Positions 25,414 through 34,490 of a stretch of 64,000 bases of DNA are shown piece after piece. The DNA lies in assembly GCA_022710975.1 (NCBI GenBank), contig JAKLGA010000016.1, positions 1 to 64,000 of the forward strand. The letters are read 5' to 3'. Numbering within the stretch: position 1 is the first letter of the stretch; each line of letters starts with the position of its first letter. The DNA is from Myxococcota bacterium (GTDB lineage: Bacteria; Myxococcota; B64-G9). Both the position numbers and the translations under genes were made by a program. Under the pieces are notes generated by a model that worked only from the letters and a program-made list of their open reading frames with translations, had not been told where the DNA came from and made no database searches.

Positions 25414-27834
25414 ATGGGGATCAGCCAGCTCGCGCGGCGGCTCGCCCCGCCGGCCATGCTCGTCGGCCTGGTCCTGTCCGCTGTCGGTTGCGTGGACTAC
25501 GGCGCGACTCGCCTGTGCGAGACCGACGACGACTGCTACCTCGGGCAGACCTGCGACCTCGGCCAGGGGCTCTGCGTCCCCCTCGCCTGCGTACCTGCCT
25601 GCTCCGGCCGGGATTGCGGAGACGACGGCTGCGGCGGGAGCTGCGGCCACTGCCCCGTGGACGAGGAGTGTGGCGAGGACGGCCAGTGCCACGGCAACTA
25701 CCCCTGCTGCGGGACCCGGGAGTGCGGGCCGGATCCTTGTGCCGGCGTGTCCTGCGGCACCTGCGCGATCGGCGAGGCGTGCAACCCGGCCGGCAGGTGC
25801 TCAGGAGACACACCCTGCTGCGGGACCCGGGAGTGCGGACTGGATCCTTGCATGGGCACGTCCTGCGGCAACTGCCAGGCCGGCGCGTGGTGTGACGCCA
25901 GCGGCATCTGCGTCTGGGATTGCCGGCCCGACTGCGCCGGCAAGGAGTGCGGGAGCGACGGTTGCTTCGGGAGCTGCGGCGCGTGTGGTGCCGACGAGTG
26001 GTGCGATCCCAGCGGCCTCTGCCGCTGGGATTGCTACCCCGACTGCGCCGGCAAGGAGTGCGGGCCCGACGGCTGCGGCGGGAGCTGCGGCACCTGCGGG
26101 GCGGACGAGTGGTGCGATCCCAGCGGCCTCTGCCGCTGGGACTGCTACCCCGACTGCGCCGGCCGGGAGTGCGGCGGCGACGGCTGCGGTGGGAGCTGCG
26201 GCACCTGCGGGGCGGACGAGTGGTGCAACGACCTCGGCATCTGCATCTGGGGTTGCCAGCCCGACTGTGCCGGCCGCGAGTGCGGGCCCGACGGTTGCGG
26301 CGGGACCTGCGGCACGTGTGCCCCTGGTGAGGTGTGCGACGCGACCGCCAGGTGCGTGCTCCAGGGCACCCAGCAGGCCGGCGAGCCCTGCGACTTCGAC
26401 ACGGTGAACGTGGGCACCGGGGCGTGTGTCTCCGGCCTTTACTGCCTGGGCGTCCTCCCGGACCCCAGCGGGGAGGCCTGCACCACCACCGCCGACTGCT
26501 TCGATTACCTGGACCCCCTCTGGAACGCGGACTGCTTGGGCGGCTTCTGCGGCGCCTCCTTCTGCTCGCCGGAGTGCGAGAACGGCGCCTGCGACGCAGG
26601 CTTCGTGCCGCAGGACGTCAGCGGCCTGTGCCTGTGCATCCCGTACTGGCAGGACCCTGACCAGGGTCTGCCCGGCAGCCCCTGCGCGTGGGACCAGGTG
26701 AACCCCGAGGCGGGCAGCTGCATGGCCAGCCTGGCCTGCCTGGGCATCCCCCCGGAGCCGCTCGAGGCGCCCTGCCCCGCGGGTCAGGAGGACTGCCTGG
26801 CCTACTTCCCGGCCGTCTGGAACCCCGACTGCGTGGACGGCGGCTGCGGTGTGTCCTTCTGCTCCGCGCGGTGCGACCCCACCGGCGCCTGCGAGGCCGG
26901 CTTCGAGCCGATCGACATCGCGGGCGACTGCTACTGCATCCCCTCCGACCCGACGCCCCAGGCGAAGATCGCCTACGTCTCCAACCGGAGCGGCAGGTAC
27001 GAGGTCTGGGTGATGAACGAGGACGGCTCCGGACAGCATCAGCTCACCTTCGAGGCTTCCGACGCGACCCAGCGCATGGGCGCGCACTCGCCGCGCTGGT
27101 CGCCGGACGGGACCCGCATCGCCTTCCTGTACGGGGCCGGCGATCCCACGCCGGACCACACACGGACCATGGTGATCGACGCGGACGGGACGGATCTGCG
27201 CGAGGTGTCGAGCGCCTCGAGGACCTACTGGGAGCGCATCTCCTGGAGCCGGGACGGGACCGAGATCCTTCAGGAGCTCGACCTGTTCATGAACTCGCAG
27301 ATCCTGGCCATCGACCTGGCGACCGGCGCGACCCGGGTGCTCCTGGACGACACGCCCGACGGCTACCTGATCGCCGTCTCTCCGGACGTCAACCCGGTGG
27401 ACGCCACGCTCGCGTACATCGCGTACAACACCGGCGGCGACTGGGGAGGGCTGCGCGCCCGCGCGTACGCTGGCGGCGCCGAGATCGTGCTGGTGGGACC
27501 GGGCACGGCGGTGAGCGCGCCGAAGTGGTCCCCCGCGGGGGACGCGATCGTCTACGGACTGGAGGATGGTGGGGCCGACACCTTCCACGTCCTCTACCCA
27601 GGCATCGCACCGCAAGCGATCACCATCCAACCTCCGACTGGCTCCCGACCGGTCGATATGGACTGGACGGCCACCGGGTTCGTCTTCAGCCTCACCCAGG
27701 GCGACGGGCACGAGATCTGGATCTGCGACGAGGATGGCGGCGGCGCGCGGGCGCTCCTCGCCGACGGCTGGTACAACAAGCATCCGGATTGGCTGGCCGC
27801 TCCCGCGCTACCGCCCGCACCGTCCCACCGGTGA
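25414..27834 (+). CDS. Cys-knot repeat lipoprotein with TolB/PD40-type beta-propeller
   Basis: An 806-residue lipoprotein with lipobox AVGC. Residues about 55-310 are seven Cys-knot-like units of 37-40 residues, including a nearly exact 111-bp tandem repeat (ADEWCDPSGLCRWDCYPDC, about 25920-26270). Residues about 315-515 hold two of the 85-residue modules found in the 8.5-14 kb array. Residues about 520-800 are WD40/PD40-like blades (AKIAYVSNRSGRYEVWVMN; SPRWSPDGTRIAF), as in TolB-type propellers. ATG 25414 follows AGGAGGGAAAGCC; a TAGAAT box lies at 25369. It links the lipoprotein array modules to a propeller, suggesting one cell-surface recognition system. Confidence 0.9.
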   Translation: MGISQLARRLAPPAMLVGLVLSAVGCVDYGATRLCETDDDCYLGQTCDLGQGLCVPLACVPACSGRDCGDDGCGGSCGHCPVDEECGEDGQCHGNYPCCGTRECGPDPCAGVSCGTCAIGEACNPAGRCSGDTPCCGTRECGLDPCMGTSCGNCQAGAWCDASGICVWDCRPDCAGKECGSDGCFGSCGACGADEWCDPSGLCRWDCYPDCAGKECGPDGCGGSCGTCGADEWCDPSGLCRWDCYPDCAGRECGGDGCGGSCGTCGADEWCNDLGICIWGCQPDCAGRECGPDGCGGTCGTCAPGEVCDATARCVLQGTQQAGEPCDFDTVNVGTGACVSGLYCLGVLPDPSGEACTTTADCFDYLDPLWNADCLGGFCGASFCSPECENGACDAGFVPQDVSGLCLCIPYWQDPDQGLPGSPCAWDQVNPEAGSCMASLACLGIPPEPLEAPCPAGQEDCLAYFPAVWNPDCVDGGCGVSFCSARCDPTGACEAGFEPIDIAGDCYCIPSDPTPQAKIAYVSNRSGRYEVWVMNEDGSGQHQLTFEASDATQRMGAHSPRWSPDGTRIAFLYGAGDPTPDHTRTMVIDADGTDLREVSSASRTYWERISWSRDGTEILQELDLFMNSQILAIDLATGATRVLLDDTPDGYLIAVSPDVNPVDATLAYIAYNTGGDWGGLRARAYAGGAEIVLVGPGTAVSAPKWSPAGDAIVYGLEDGGADTFHVLYPGIAPQAITIQPPTGSRPVDMDWTATGFVFSLTQGDGHEIWICDEDGGGARALLADGWYNKHPDWLAAPALPPAPSHR

Positions 27835-27920
27835 AGATTGGCTGGCACAGGCCGGGGGGGTCGACGCCCGGCCAGTTGGTGCCATCTGGGCTTTTCCTGA
27901 AGAGGAACAGCATTGGACAA

Positions 27921-28017
27921 GGGATCTCACCCGGGTGGGGCTACAGCCCCACCCGGGCTGCGGCCGAGCGGTGCCGCTCGGCCGCGGCCGACTACGTGAA
28001 CACTCGCTCCCGCTCAG
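27921..28017. repeat. Two-hairpin dispersed repeat, copy 2
   Basis: Same order as 7486-7579: CCCGGGTGGGG / CCCCACCCGGG, GCGGCCGAGCGG / CCGCTCGGCCGC, then the ACTACGTGAACACTCGCTCC tail. The first loop is CTACAG instead of TTC and the stem is compensated (GGGGC/GCCCC), so the hairpin is preserved despite sequence change. It sits between the gene ending at 27834 and the tRNA terminator. Confidence 0.75.
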
Positions 28018-28025
28018 AGCCACCT

Positions 28026-28068
28026 AAAGCAAGAGGGACCCACCGGGAAGGTGGGTCCCTCTTGCTTT
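28026..28068 (-). terminator. Strong hairpin terminator downstream of tRNA-Ala
   Basis: A perfect 19-bp inverted repeat (AAAGCAAGAGGGACCCACC and its complement) with a five-base loop, beginning directly after the tRNA 3' end on the minus strand. The arm ends in TTT rather than a long T-run. It could also stop transcription coming from the plus-strand gene at 25414. Confidence 0.8.
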
Positions 28069-28071
28069 GCA

Positions 28072-28144
<73 letters not shown>

Positions 28145-28206
28145 AAGAGCCCGCGTATGATGCCCCGGCGGGCTCCGCCCGTCAAGCGATTTCTCGTCCG
28201 GCCAGC

Positions 28207-28446
28207 CTACCGGCAGGTGGCCGTCCAGGAGCCGTCCAGGAGCTGGTGCTCCTCGCACTGCCCCGACTCGCATGGGCTCTCCACCACGCGGCCCGTGGTG
28301 GTGAAGTCCGAGCAGTACATCAAGGTCCCCCCCTCGCACCAGAAGGTCTGCACGTCGGGATCGCACTCGTCCTCGCCGCCACCGCAGGCCGGGCAGAGAA
28401 GTCCCAGGGCCAGCACCATGAGGATCACCCGCTGGATCGTCTTCAT
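28207..28446 (-). CDS. Small Cys-rich lipoprotein
   Basis: A 79-residue putative lipoprotein: Lys-Thr start, hydrophobic segment, and an atypical lipobox (LLCPAC) before GGGED. The mature part has six further cysteines in about 55 residues, including a CDPDVQTFWCEGG segment typical of small disulfide-rich myxobacterial lipoproteins. ATG 28446 is preceded by GAGGAGGTGGGC. It lies just upstream of tRNA-Ala on the same strand. Function unknown. Confidence 0.7.
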   Translation of the reverse strand: MKTIQRVILMVLALGLLCPACGGGEDECDPDVQTFWCEGGTLMYCSDFTTTGRVVESPCESGQCEEHQLLDGSWTATCR

Positions 28447-28586
28447 GCCCACCTCCTCGCGCCGCCGTCGGGCGCACCGCCTGGCCGATGCAAGCGGCGT
28501 GCCGCACCAGACTGACGTGCTTTCAGGGGGTTGGCTGGATCCGGGGTGTCCCGCGCCGTCACAGCGTGCGGCGCGCCTCGGGCCGC

Positions 28587-29156
28587 TCAGGCGTAGTGCG
28601 CGGCCAGCCAGAACTCCTCCGGGAGCTTCGGGACCTCCAGCTTGACCCCCGGGGGGAAGTCCTCGCCGCTCGTCCCCGCGAGGGCCTTCGCCCCGGGGAA
28701 CTCGCCGTGCTCGGTGTGCGCCGCGGCCGGCTCGAAGAGCTGCGCGACGGTCCAGCCCGCCGGGGCGAGGTAGATCCCGGGCTCGCTGGTCGGCAGCTGG
28801 TGGCGCTCCTCGAGCTGTCGCCACAGCGCGTCCGGGAGCGCGCCGAGCGCGCCCAGGTCGAGCAGCGCGCGCCGCACCTTCACGGGCGAGGGCTCCGTCG
28901 CCACGGCCAGGATCACGCCCACGATGGCGTCCGCGCCCTCCTTGATCCGCGCGTCGGGCTCCTCCGGCCAGTTCACGCTCGTGCCCATGTTCACGTACGA
29001 CGCCCCGGGGCTCACCGCCTCGAGCGTCGCCAGGATCGCCTGGATCTTGTTTCGCGTGAACCCGCCGGCCTCCAGGTGATCGAGCGAGATGCGGCGGCCG
29101 GCGATCAGCAGCGCGTGGTACTTCCCGTCGTCCTCGATCCCGTAGTGTCTTCCCAT
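28587..29156 (-). CDS. Hypothetical cytoplasmic protein
   Basis: A 189-residue protein without signal peptide or membrane segment. It begins MGRHYGIEDDGKYHALLIAG and has a helical centre and a Pro-rich C-terminal third. ATG 29156 follows GGGAGGACGCGCAC. No domain recognised. It is divergent from the large gene at 29395 across a 238-bp gap that holds no other gene. Confidence 0.7.
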   Translation of the reverse strand: MGRHYGIEDDGKYHALLIAGRRISLDHLEAGGFTRNKIQAILATLEAVSPGASYVNMGTSVNWPEEPDARIKEGADAIVGVILAVATEPSPVKVRRALLDLGALGALPDALWRQLEERHQLPTSEPGIYLAPAGWTVAQLFEPAAAHTEHGEFPGAKALAGTSGEDFPPGVKLEVPKLPEEFWLAAHYA

Positions 29157-29394
29157 GTGCGCGTCCTCCCGTGGTGGCCGGCGACCGGCGTGGTATCCCG
29201 TGGAACAGCATCAGCAGACGTCAAAGTCAAACCCTTTCCTCGCGGAGCATGCTGCGCCGTGACAGCCTCGACCCGCCCTGCCCCCTCCCCTGCCTCCGGC
29301 CTCGGGGCTCGCGGCCCCCGGGCGCTTGCCGCGTCGACCCGCGGGTGACACAATCCGCGGCGAACCCCCGGGCCAGATCGGAGCGAGGTGAGGC

Positions 29395-32300
29395 ATGCAG
29401 GAGCTCACGCCGGAGTCCCTCCAGGGAGGCCAGCTCGAGGCGGTCGTGAAGGCGCGCATGCTCACCGACCCGAAGGTGCGCGCGCGCTTCGAGAAGAAGC
29501 TCGCGCCCCAGGACCGCGCGCTGCTCGAGGCCTACGAGCGGGCCTACGGCTGGCGACCGCCCGCGGAGCTGGTGGAGTGGGCGGCCCTCGCGCCTGGCTA
29601 CCGCGCCGTCCTCGACGACGTCTCGGACGTCTGGATGGTGGGCGGCGGCATCGACCACGTGGCCGGCAAGCACGCGCCGAGGCTCGAGCGGCTGGTGCAC
29701 GATCACGACGGACTGCTGACGCTGCTGTGCGGCCTCGAGCTCTTCGGCCACGACCCTTCAGGCGATCGCTGCTTCGCCTCCAGCCTGCCGCACCCGCGCG
29801 AGCTCGCCGAGGTCCACGTCTACAACCACGAGAACGGCGAGCTCGACGGCGACCTGTACCACTCGATCGCCGACTTCGTCTTCAGCTGCTGGGCCCCGGA
29901 GGACGAGGACGGGGAGCGCGACGAGGCCGGAGATCGGCGGCTCCAGGCCGCGTTCCACCGGGAGCGGGAGACCGCGCGCAGGCAGCTCGCCGTCCACGCG
30001 GACGGCCGCGCGCTGTTCGGTCGCATGAAGTGGCTGTGGAGCCTGCCCACGGGCGAGCCGGGCTACCGCTTCGCCGAGGACATGCAGCGGGCGCCGACGT
30101 TCGCGGACTACGAGCGCGAGCGGGAGCTCCTGCCGCGGACGCCGGTGCTCGCCAACTACTGGCTGCTGGCGCACTACTTCCTCGGCAACCTCGGCGCCTG
30201 CGCCGAGGCCGCGGCGCTGGCGCGGCAGGCGCCCGGGACGCTCACCCCCGCGCTGGCCCAGGCGATCCAGGCGCTCCTCGACCGGCCGGCCAAGGCGAAG
30301 CTGGGGAAGCTCCAGCCCGGGGTGCTCGCGGAGCTCCGCCAGGCGGTGCGCAAGAACGCCGACGGGACGCTGCTCGAGCCCGAGGTGCGCGCCGCGCTCG
30401 AGCGCGAGCGCCGCGGCGGCGCGGTCCGGGCCGACCCCGGGGAGCTCGGCAGGCGCCTGCGCGCCGGCGAGGACGGCTGGGCGCTCATCGCCGAGCTCGC
30501 GGACGACGTCGAGGCGCACGACCTGGTCCTGGCGGAGCTGGCCGGGCGGGACGCGGCGCTCGCCAAGACCGTCGAGCGCTACCACCGCGCGCGCGCCGAG
30601 GAGGACGCCTGGAAGGAGTGGCCCAGCCGCTGGGAGGAGGAGGCGTTCGATCGGCGCCTGGCGCCGGTCGTCGGCGCCGCCTTCCGCGCCGGGCTCAGGT
30701 TCGACAGTGATCACCAGCGCGCCGCCTCGTCGCTGGTGAACACGCTCGCCTTCCTCGACGACGCCCAGTCCATGGACAGCTTCGCCGCGGCCATCGAGGC
30801 GCTGCGGATGGACGACGAGCGGTTGGAGTACGTCGTGAGCGCGCTCGTGCGCAGCCGGCAACCCGCCGCGCGGGGGCTGCTGGTCAGGGCGGCCTGGCGC
30901 TTCTTCGACTTCTTCGACGCCACCGTCAAGGCGCAGACGAAGCGGGAGGCCGACCGCTCGATCGACACCCTGTTCCAGGTCGACAACCACCTGCTGCCGG
31001 CCCTGCTGGCCGCCATCCGCGCCGGGGACGAGGCGTCGGAGAAGCTGGTCGACAAGGTGCTGTCGATCACCGACCACATGTCCGTGCTCGGGGTGGCCTA
31101 CGCCGAGGCCTTCCGCCAGGTGGGCGAGAAGAAGCTCACGCGCCACGTCCAGATGGCCGCGGGCTACTGCATGCTGATCGACGGCTTCACCGGGGAGTGC
31201 CTGCCCGGCTACGCGCACTACAACTTCGCCGAAGCCGCGCTGGCCTGCGCCCGGATCAACCCGCCCAAGGCCGAGCAGACGCTGCGCGGCATCGTCGCCC
31301 GGGAGCGCGAGCCGACGCTCTGCCTGGACGTGGTGGGCGGCGCGCTGGCCGGCCTGCTGGCGCTCGCCCCCGACGACGCGGAGTTGGTCGCCTGGGCCGA
31401 CCGCATCCTCGCCAACCGCACCGGCGAGGAGCGGGTGTACGGGGCGCTGCGCGGCGTGGCCGCGGGCCAGGTGCGCGCGGCGCGGGGCTGGATCCGCCCC
31501 CACGCCTACACCGGCACCAGCTCGAACCACATCCTCGAGCATGCGCTGGTGCAGGAGGCCGCGCGCGACGCGCTCGTGGCGCTGGGCGAGCCCGCGGCGC
31601 CGCCCTTCGACGAGGCGGACGAGTTCGCCAGCGGCGTGCCCAGGCAGGAGCTGCCGGCCGCGCTGCGCCAGCGCCACAAGCACCTGACCGAGTACGTATT
31701 CAAGCGCATCCGCGAGGCCGGGCTGCGCAGCCCCGAGGTGATCGAGATCGGCGGGGAGGTCCTGCGCGACGCCCACCGCTTCAGCGCCGACGAGGGCGCC
31801 CGCGCGCGCTCGGTCGAGGAGCGCAAGGCCGGGCTCCAGGCCATGCTGGCGCAGGGGCCGGCGTGCCTGCCGATGCTCGCCTCCCTGCTCGGGGTCGAGG
31901 GCGTGGCCGGCTCCCGGCGGACCATCGTGCTGTACGTCATGGGCATGATCGCCGAGGTGCCCGCGCTGTTCGCCAGGCTGCGCACGACTCCGGCCGCCGA
32001 GGTGCGCGCGCTCCTCGAGGCGCCGACGCCGGAGGCGATGGGCCTGCTCGACCTGGTGGCCGGCTGGGCCCTGGCCACCCAGGGCGAGGAGGCGCACGCC
32101 GCCCTGGAGCGGGCGGCCGCCTGGCGCCTGTCCCTGTACGGCGGCGAGTACGACCACTGGGCGGAGAACGAGCCCACCGGGCCGCGCCTGGCGCGGCTGC
32201 TCGCCCGCGCGCCCGCGGCGGCGGCGCGCGTCGCGGAGCGCGTCGCCGCGCTCGGTAACTACCACGTCAGCAGGGCGTGGCAGCCCCAGGACCCTCCGGC

Positions 32301-32640
32301 GCCGCTGGCCGGCCTCGGCGACGCGGCCGAGATCACCCTCGGCATGAGCGTGGCCAGCCCCGGCTGCGACGGGCCGCGCTACACCTGCGCGCTCCGCCTC
32401 TCGGGCGCGGAGGTGGCCCTGACCTACCTGGCGGAGGACATCAGCTGCGAGGGCATCCTCGACGAGCGGCGCTACGAGCAGGCGGGCGTGTTCACGGCGG
32501 GATCGCCCGAGGAGGCGCGGGCCGCGGTGGACGGCATCTGCCGGGCGCTCGCGGCCGTCGGCTTCGCGCCGCCCGCGGCCCGCAAGGCCGTCCGGGGCGG
32601 CAAGAGCGCCAAGGCCGCCCGGAAGGGCAAGCGGGCGTAG
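29395..32640 (+). CDS. Large cytoplasmic alpha-helical protein, function unknown
   Basis: A 1081-residue protein with no signal peptide. Residues about 90-165 resemble the Leu- and aromatic-rich core of SMI1/KNR4 (SUKH) domains, weakly. Residues about 270-960 are Ala/Leu/Arg-rich helices compatible with HEAT or ARM-like repeats. The last 20 residues are Lys/Arg-rich (GGKSAKAARKGKRA), suggesting nucleic-acid or membrane contact. ATG 29395 follows GAGGTGAGGC. The high third-position GC gives a long antisense open frame that is not a gene. If the SUKH-like similarity is real, a contact-dependent immunity role is one possibility, but no toxin is adjacent. Confidence 0.8.
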   Translation: MQELTPESLQGGQLEAVVKARMLTDPKVRARFEKKLAPQDRALLEAYERAYGWRPPAELVEWAALAPGYRAVLDDVSDVWMVGGGIDHVAGKHAPRLERLVHDHDGLLTLLCGLELFGHDPSGDRCFASSLPHPRELAEVHVYNHENGELDGDLYHSIADFVFSCWAPEDEDGERDEAGDRRLQAAFHRERETARRQLAVHADGRALFGRMKWLWSLPTGEPGYRFAEDMQRAPTFADYERERELLPRTPVLANYWLLAHYFLGNLGACAEAAALARQAPGTLTPALAQAIQALLDRPAKAKLGKLQPGVLAELRQAVRKNADGTLLEPEVRAALERERRGGAVRADPGELGRRLRAGEDGWALIAELADDVEAHDLVLAELAGRDAALAKTVERYHRARAEEDAWKEWPSRWEEEAFDRRLAPVVGAAFRAGLRFDSDHQRAASSLVNTLAFLDDAQSMDSFAAAIEALRMDDERLEYVVSALVRSRQPAARGLLVRAAWRFFDFFDATVKAQTKREADRSIDTLFQVDNHLLPALLAAIRAGDEASEKLVDKVLSITDHMSVLGVAYAEAFRQVGEKKLTRHVQMAAGYCMLIDGFTGECLPGYAHYNFAEAALACARINPPKAEQTLRGIVAREREPTLCLDVVGGALAGLLALAPDDAELVAWADRILANRTGEERVYGALRGVAAGQVRAARGWIRPHAYTGTSSNHILEHALVQEAARDALVALGEPAAPPFDEADEFASGVPRQELPAALRQRHKHLTEYVFKRIREAGLRSPEVIEIGGEVLRDAHRFSADEGARARSVEERKAGLQAMLAQGPACLPMLASLLGVEGVAGSRRTIVLYVMGMIAEVPALFARLRTTPAAEVRALLEAPTPEAMGLLDLVAGWALATQGEEAHAALERAAAWRLSLYGGEYDHWAENEPTGPRLARLLARAPAAAARVAERVAALGNYHVSRAWQPQDPPAPLAGLGDAAEITLGMSVASPGCDGPRYTCALRLSGAEVALTYLAEDISCEGILDERRYEQAGVFTAGSPEEARAAVDGICRALAAVGFAPPAARKAVRGGKSAKAARKGKRA

Positions 32641-32690
32641 GCCGATCCTCGCGGAGGCCCCGGCGCCTGGGGCGTGCTACAGTCCGGGCC

Positions 32691-33449
32691 ATGGGTGGAG
32701 GGTCACGCCGCCTTCGGGATCTCCTGTGGGTCGGCCTCGGCCTGGCCGCGGGCGCCCTGGCCCTGGGCGCGGCCTGGCTCTGGGAAGAGGAGGCCCATCG
32801 CTGGTTCGACCCCGAGCAGCGCCTCCGCGCCCGCGCCCTGGCGGCGGTGCGCGACGGGGATTCGCAGGCCGCCATCGCGGCCTTCCGGGAGCTGCGGGCT
32901 CTGCCCGGCCCGCGCGATGATGCCTGGGACGACGGCCACGAGCTGGGGCTTTCGCTCTGCCGCCTGGGCCGGGTGGACGAGGCCCTGGCCGAGCTCGCCG
33001 CTCTGCCCCCGGGGGCGCGCGACAGCGCAGGCCGCGCGTTCCTGTGGTCCCGCTGCCTGGCCGAGGCCGGCCGCCTGGAGCAGGCCCTCGCCCTGCAGCG
33101 CCGCGGGCTGGACGGGTCGGAGGGCGCCGCCCGCTGGCGGCGGCTGGCCGCGCTGCAGGCCGCGCGCCCGGCCGGGCCGCTCGACTTCGCCCTCGCCTCC
33201 GAGCGCGTGCCCGTCCGGCTGCTGCGCGCCGCGGACGGCGAGCTGCGCTGCCCGGGCCAGGCCCTGCTGGCGGCCGGGTGCGGCGAGCGCGGGGAGCGCC
33301 TGGCGTGCCTGCCGGCGACCGGCGTCCCCTGGAACGACACGGACTACCCCTTCGGCCAGAACAAGAAGACCTGGAGCTGCCGGGGCACCGGCCCGGTGCG
33401 GGCCGAGGCCGAGCCCATCCCCGTCTTCGCGCTGTGCGCGCCCTGGTGA
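32691..33449 (+). CDS. Membrane-anchored TPR-like protein A (tandem paralogue)
   Basis: A 252-residue protein: one N-terminal transmembrane helix (residues about 10-28), a TPR-like helical middle (AIAAFRELR; LGLSLCRLGRVDEALAELA; AEAGRLEQALALQRRG), then a C-terminal domain with CPGQALLAAGCGERGERLAC and two further cysteines. The next gene has the same architecture and length, so the two are tandem duplicates. No ribosome binding site precedes ATG 32691; a TACAGT box at 32678-32683 would place the transcript start at about the ATG, suggesting a leaderless message. Probably periplasm-facing and possibly a partner of protein B. Confidence 0.75.
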   Translation: MGGGSRRLRDLLWVGLGLAAGALALGAAWLWEEEAHRWFDPEQRLRARALAAVRDGDSQAAIAAFRELRALPGPRDDAWDDGHELGLSLCRLGRVDEALAELAALPPGARDSAGRAFLWSRCLAEAGRLEQALALQRRGLDGSEGAARWRRLAALQAARPAGPLDFALASERVPVRLLRAADGELRCPGQALLAAGCGERGERLACLPATGVPWNDTDYPFGQNKKTWSCRGTGPVRAEAEPIPVFALCAPW

Positions 33450-34207
33450 GGTGGATCGTGCGCGCGCGGAGCCTCTGCTGCTTCCTCCTCGGCCTGGCCC
33501 TGTGGGGCGCGGGTGTGGGCGCCGTGTGGGCCCTCGACCGCTGGAACCTCTGGTTCCCGGGCGAGAGCGAGCGGCTGCGGCTCGCGTTCGCCGAGGCGCG
33601 CGACCTCGGCCGGCACGCGGAGGCGCTGGCCGCCCTCGATCAGCTGGCCGAGCGCGAGCACGACGCGTGGCTGCTGATCGACCGGGCCGAGATCCTGTCC
33701 GCCCTCGGGCGGCCGGCCGAGGCGGTCTCGCTGTACCTCGAGGCGCAGGCGCGCGGGGAGCGAGGCGCCTGGCTGCTCGACCGGCTGGCCGAGGCCCAGG
33801 CCGCCGCCGGCGATCTCGACGGGGCCATCCACGACCTGGTGCGGGCCATCGACCAGGACGCGCGCCCCTGGGGCGACGAGCGGCGCTTCCTGGCCGAGCT
33901 CCTGGCGCGGGCGGGGCTCCCGGCGGACGGGGGCTGGTGGCGGCGCTCGAGCGGCTTCCGCCTGGTCACCTCGGCCGCGGGGCGGGCCGTGTGCGCCCCG
34001 GAGGAGCGCCTGGTCGGCGGCGGCTGCGGCCGGGAGGGCTGGCTGCTGGCCTGCCCGGCGCCGCTCGGGGCGGACTGGCCCTCCGCGCCCGGCGATCAGC
34101 ACCGGCGCCTGGGCGGCGCGCACGCCTGCCCGCCAGCCGAGAGGGCGGAGACCTGGGCCCTGTGCGCCGGCCCCCTCCGGGCCGAGGCCGAGGACCGGGG
34201 CGACTAG
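33446..34207 (+). CDS. Membrane-anchored TPR-like protein B (tandem paralogue)
   Basis: A 253-residue protein starting at GTG 33446, which overlaps the stop of protein A (GTGA), implying translational coupling. N-terminal membrane helix (FLLGLALWGAGVGAVWAL), TPR-like repeats (AEALAALDQLAEREHDAWLL; GRPAEAVSLYLEAQARG; GDLDGAIHDLVRAI), and a C-terminal domain with CAPEERLVGGGCG and LLAC matching protein A. Sequence identity is modest, so the duplication is old. An alternative start is GTG 33458. Confidence 0.75.
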   Translation: MRWIVRARSLCCFLLGLALWGAGVGAVWALDRWNLWFPGESERLRLAFAEARDLGRHAEALAALDQLAEREHDAWLLIDRAEILSALGRPAEAVSLYLEAQARGERGAWLLDRLAEAQAAAGDLDGAIHDLVRAIDQDARPWGDERRFLAELLARAGLPADGGWWRRSSGFRLVTSAAGRAVCAPEERLVGGGCGREGWLLACPAPLGADWPSAPGDQHRRLGGAHACPPAERAETWALCAGPLRAEAEDRGD

Positions 34208-34425
34208 CGAGTGGCAGGTGCCACCCCATTTTTGGCCGGGCTCGACCCCCCAGAAAACCACAGACATCACGCGTGGTTCGGGGTGAATCCCTCTTCATGG
34301 AGGGAGGAGGCGCCAGAGATGCGCCGCAGGCCCCCATCCTGCTGCCTTCACCCTGCATGAGTCTTCTGCCCGTATTCCCTTTCTTTCCGCGATGCTGGGC
34401 GTGAGCCCTGCAGGTGCCACCCTCC

Positions 34426-34441
34426 TGGCGCGTGGCTTGCA
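34426..34441 (+). promoter_or_regulatory. Candidate sigma-54 promoter
   Basis: TGGCGCG-TGGC-TTGCA matches the sigma-54 consensus TGGCACG-N4-TTGCA at every position but one, with the invariant GG and GC correctly spaced. Transcription would begin near 34452, about 40 bases before ATG 34491. It lies directly after a GCAGGTGCCACC dispersed motif. Confidence 0.55.
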
Positions 34442-34490
34442 CTGCCGCGAGGGCTCGAGGCCCGAGGTGTGCCCTGTCGTGGAGGTTCCC

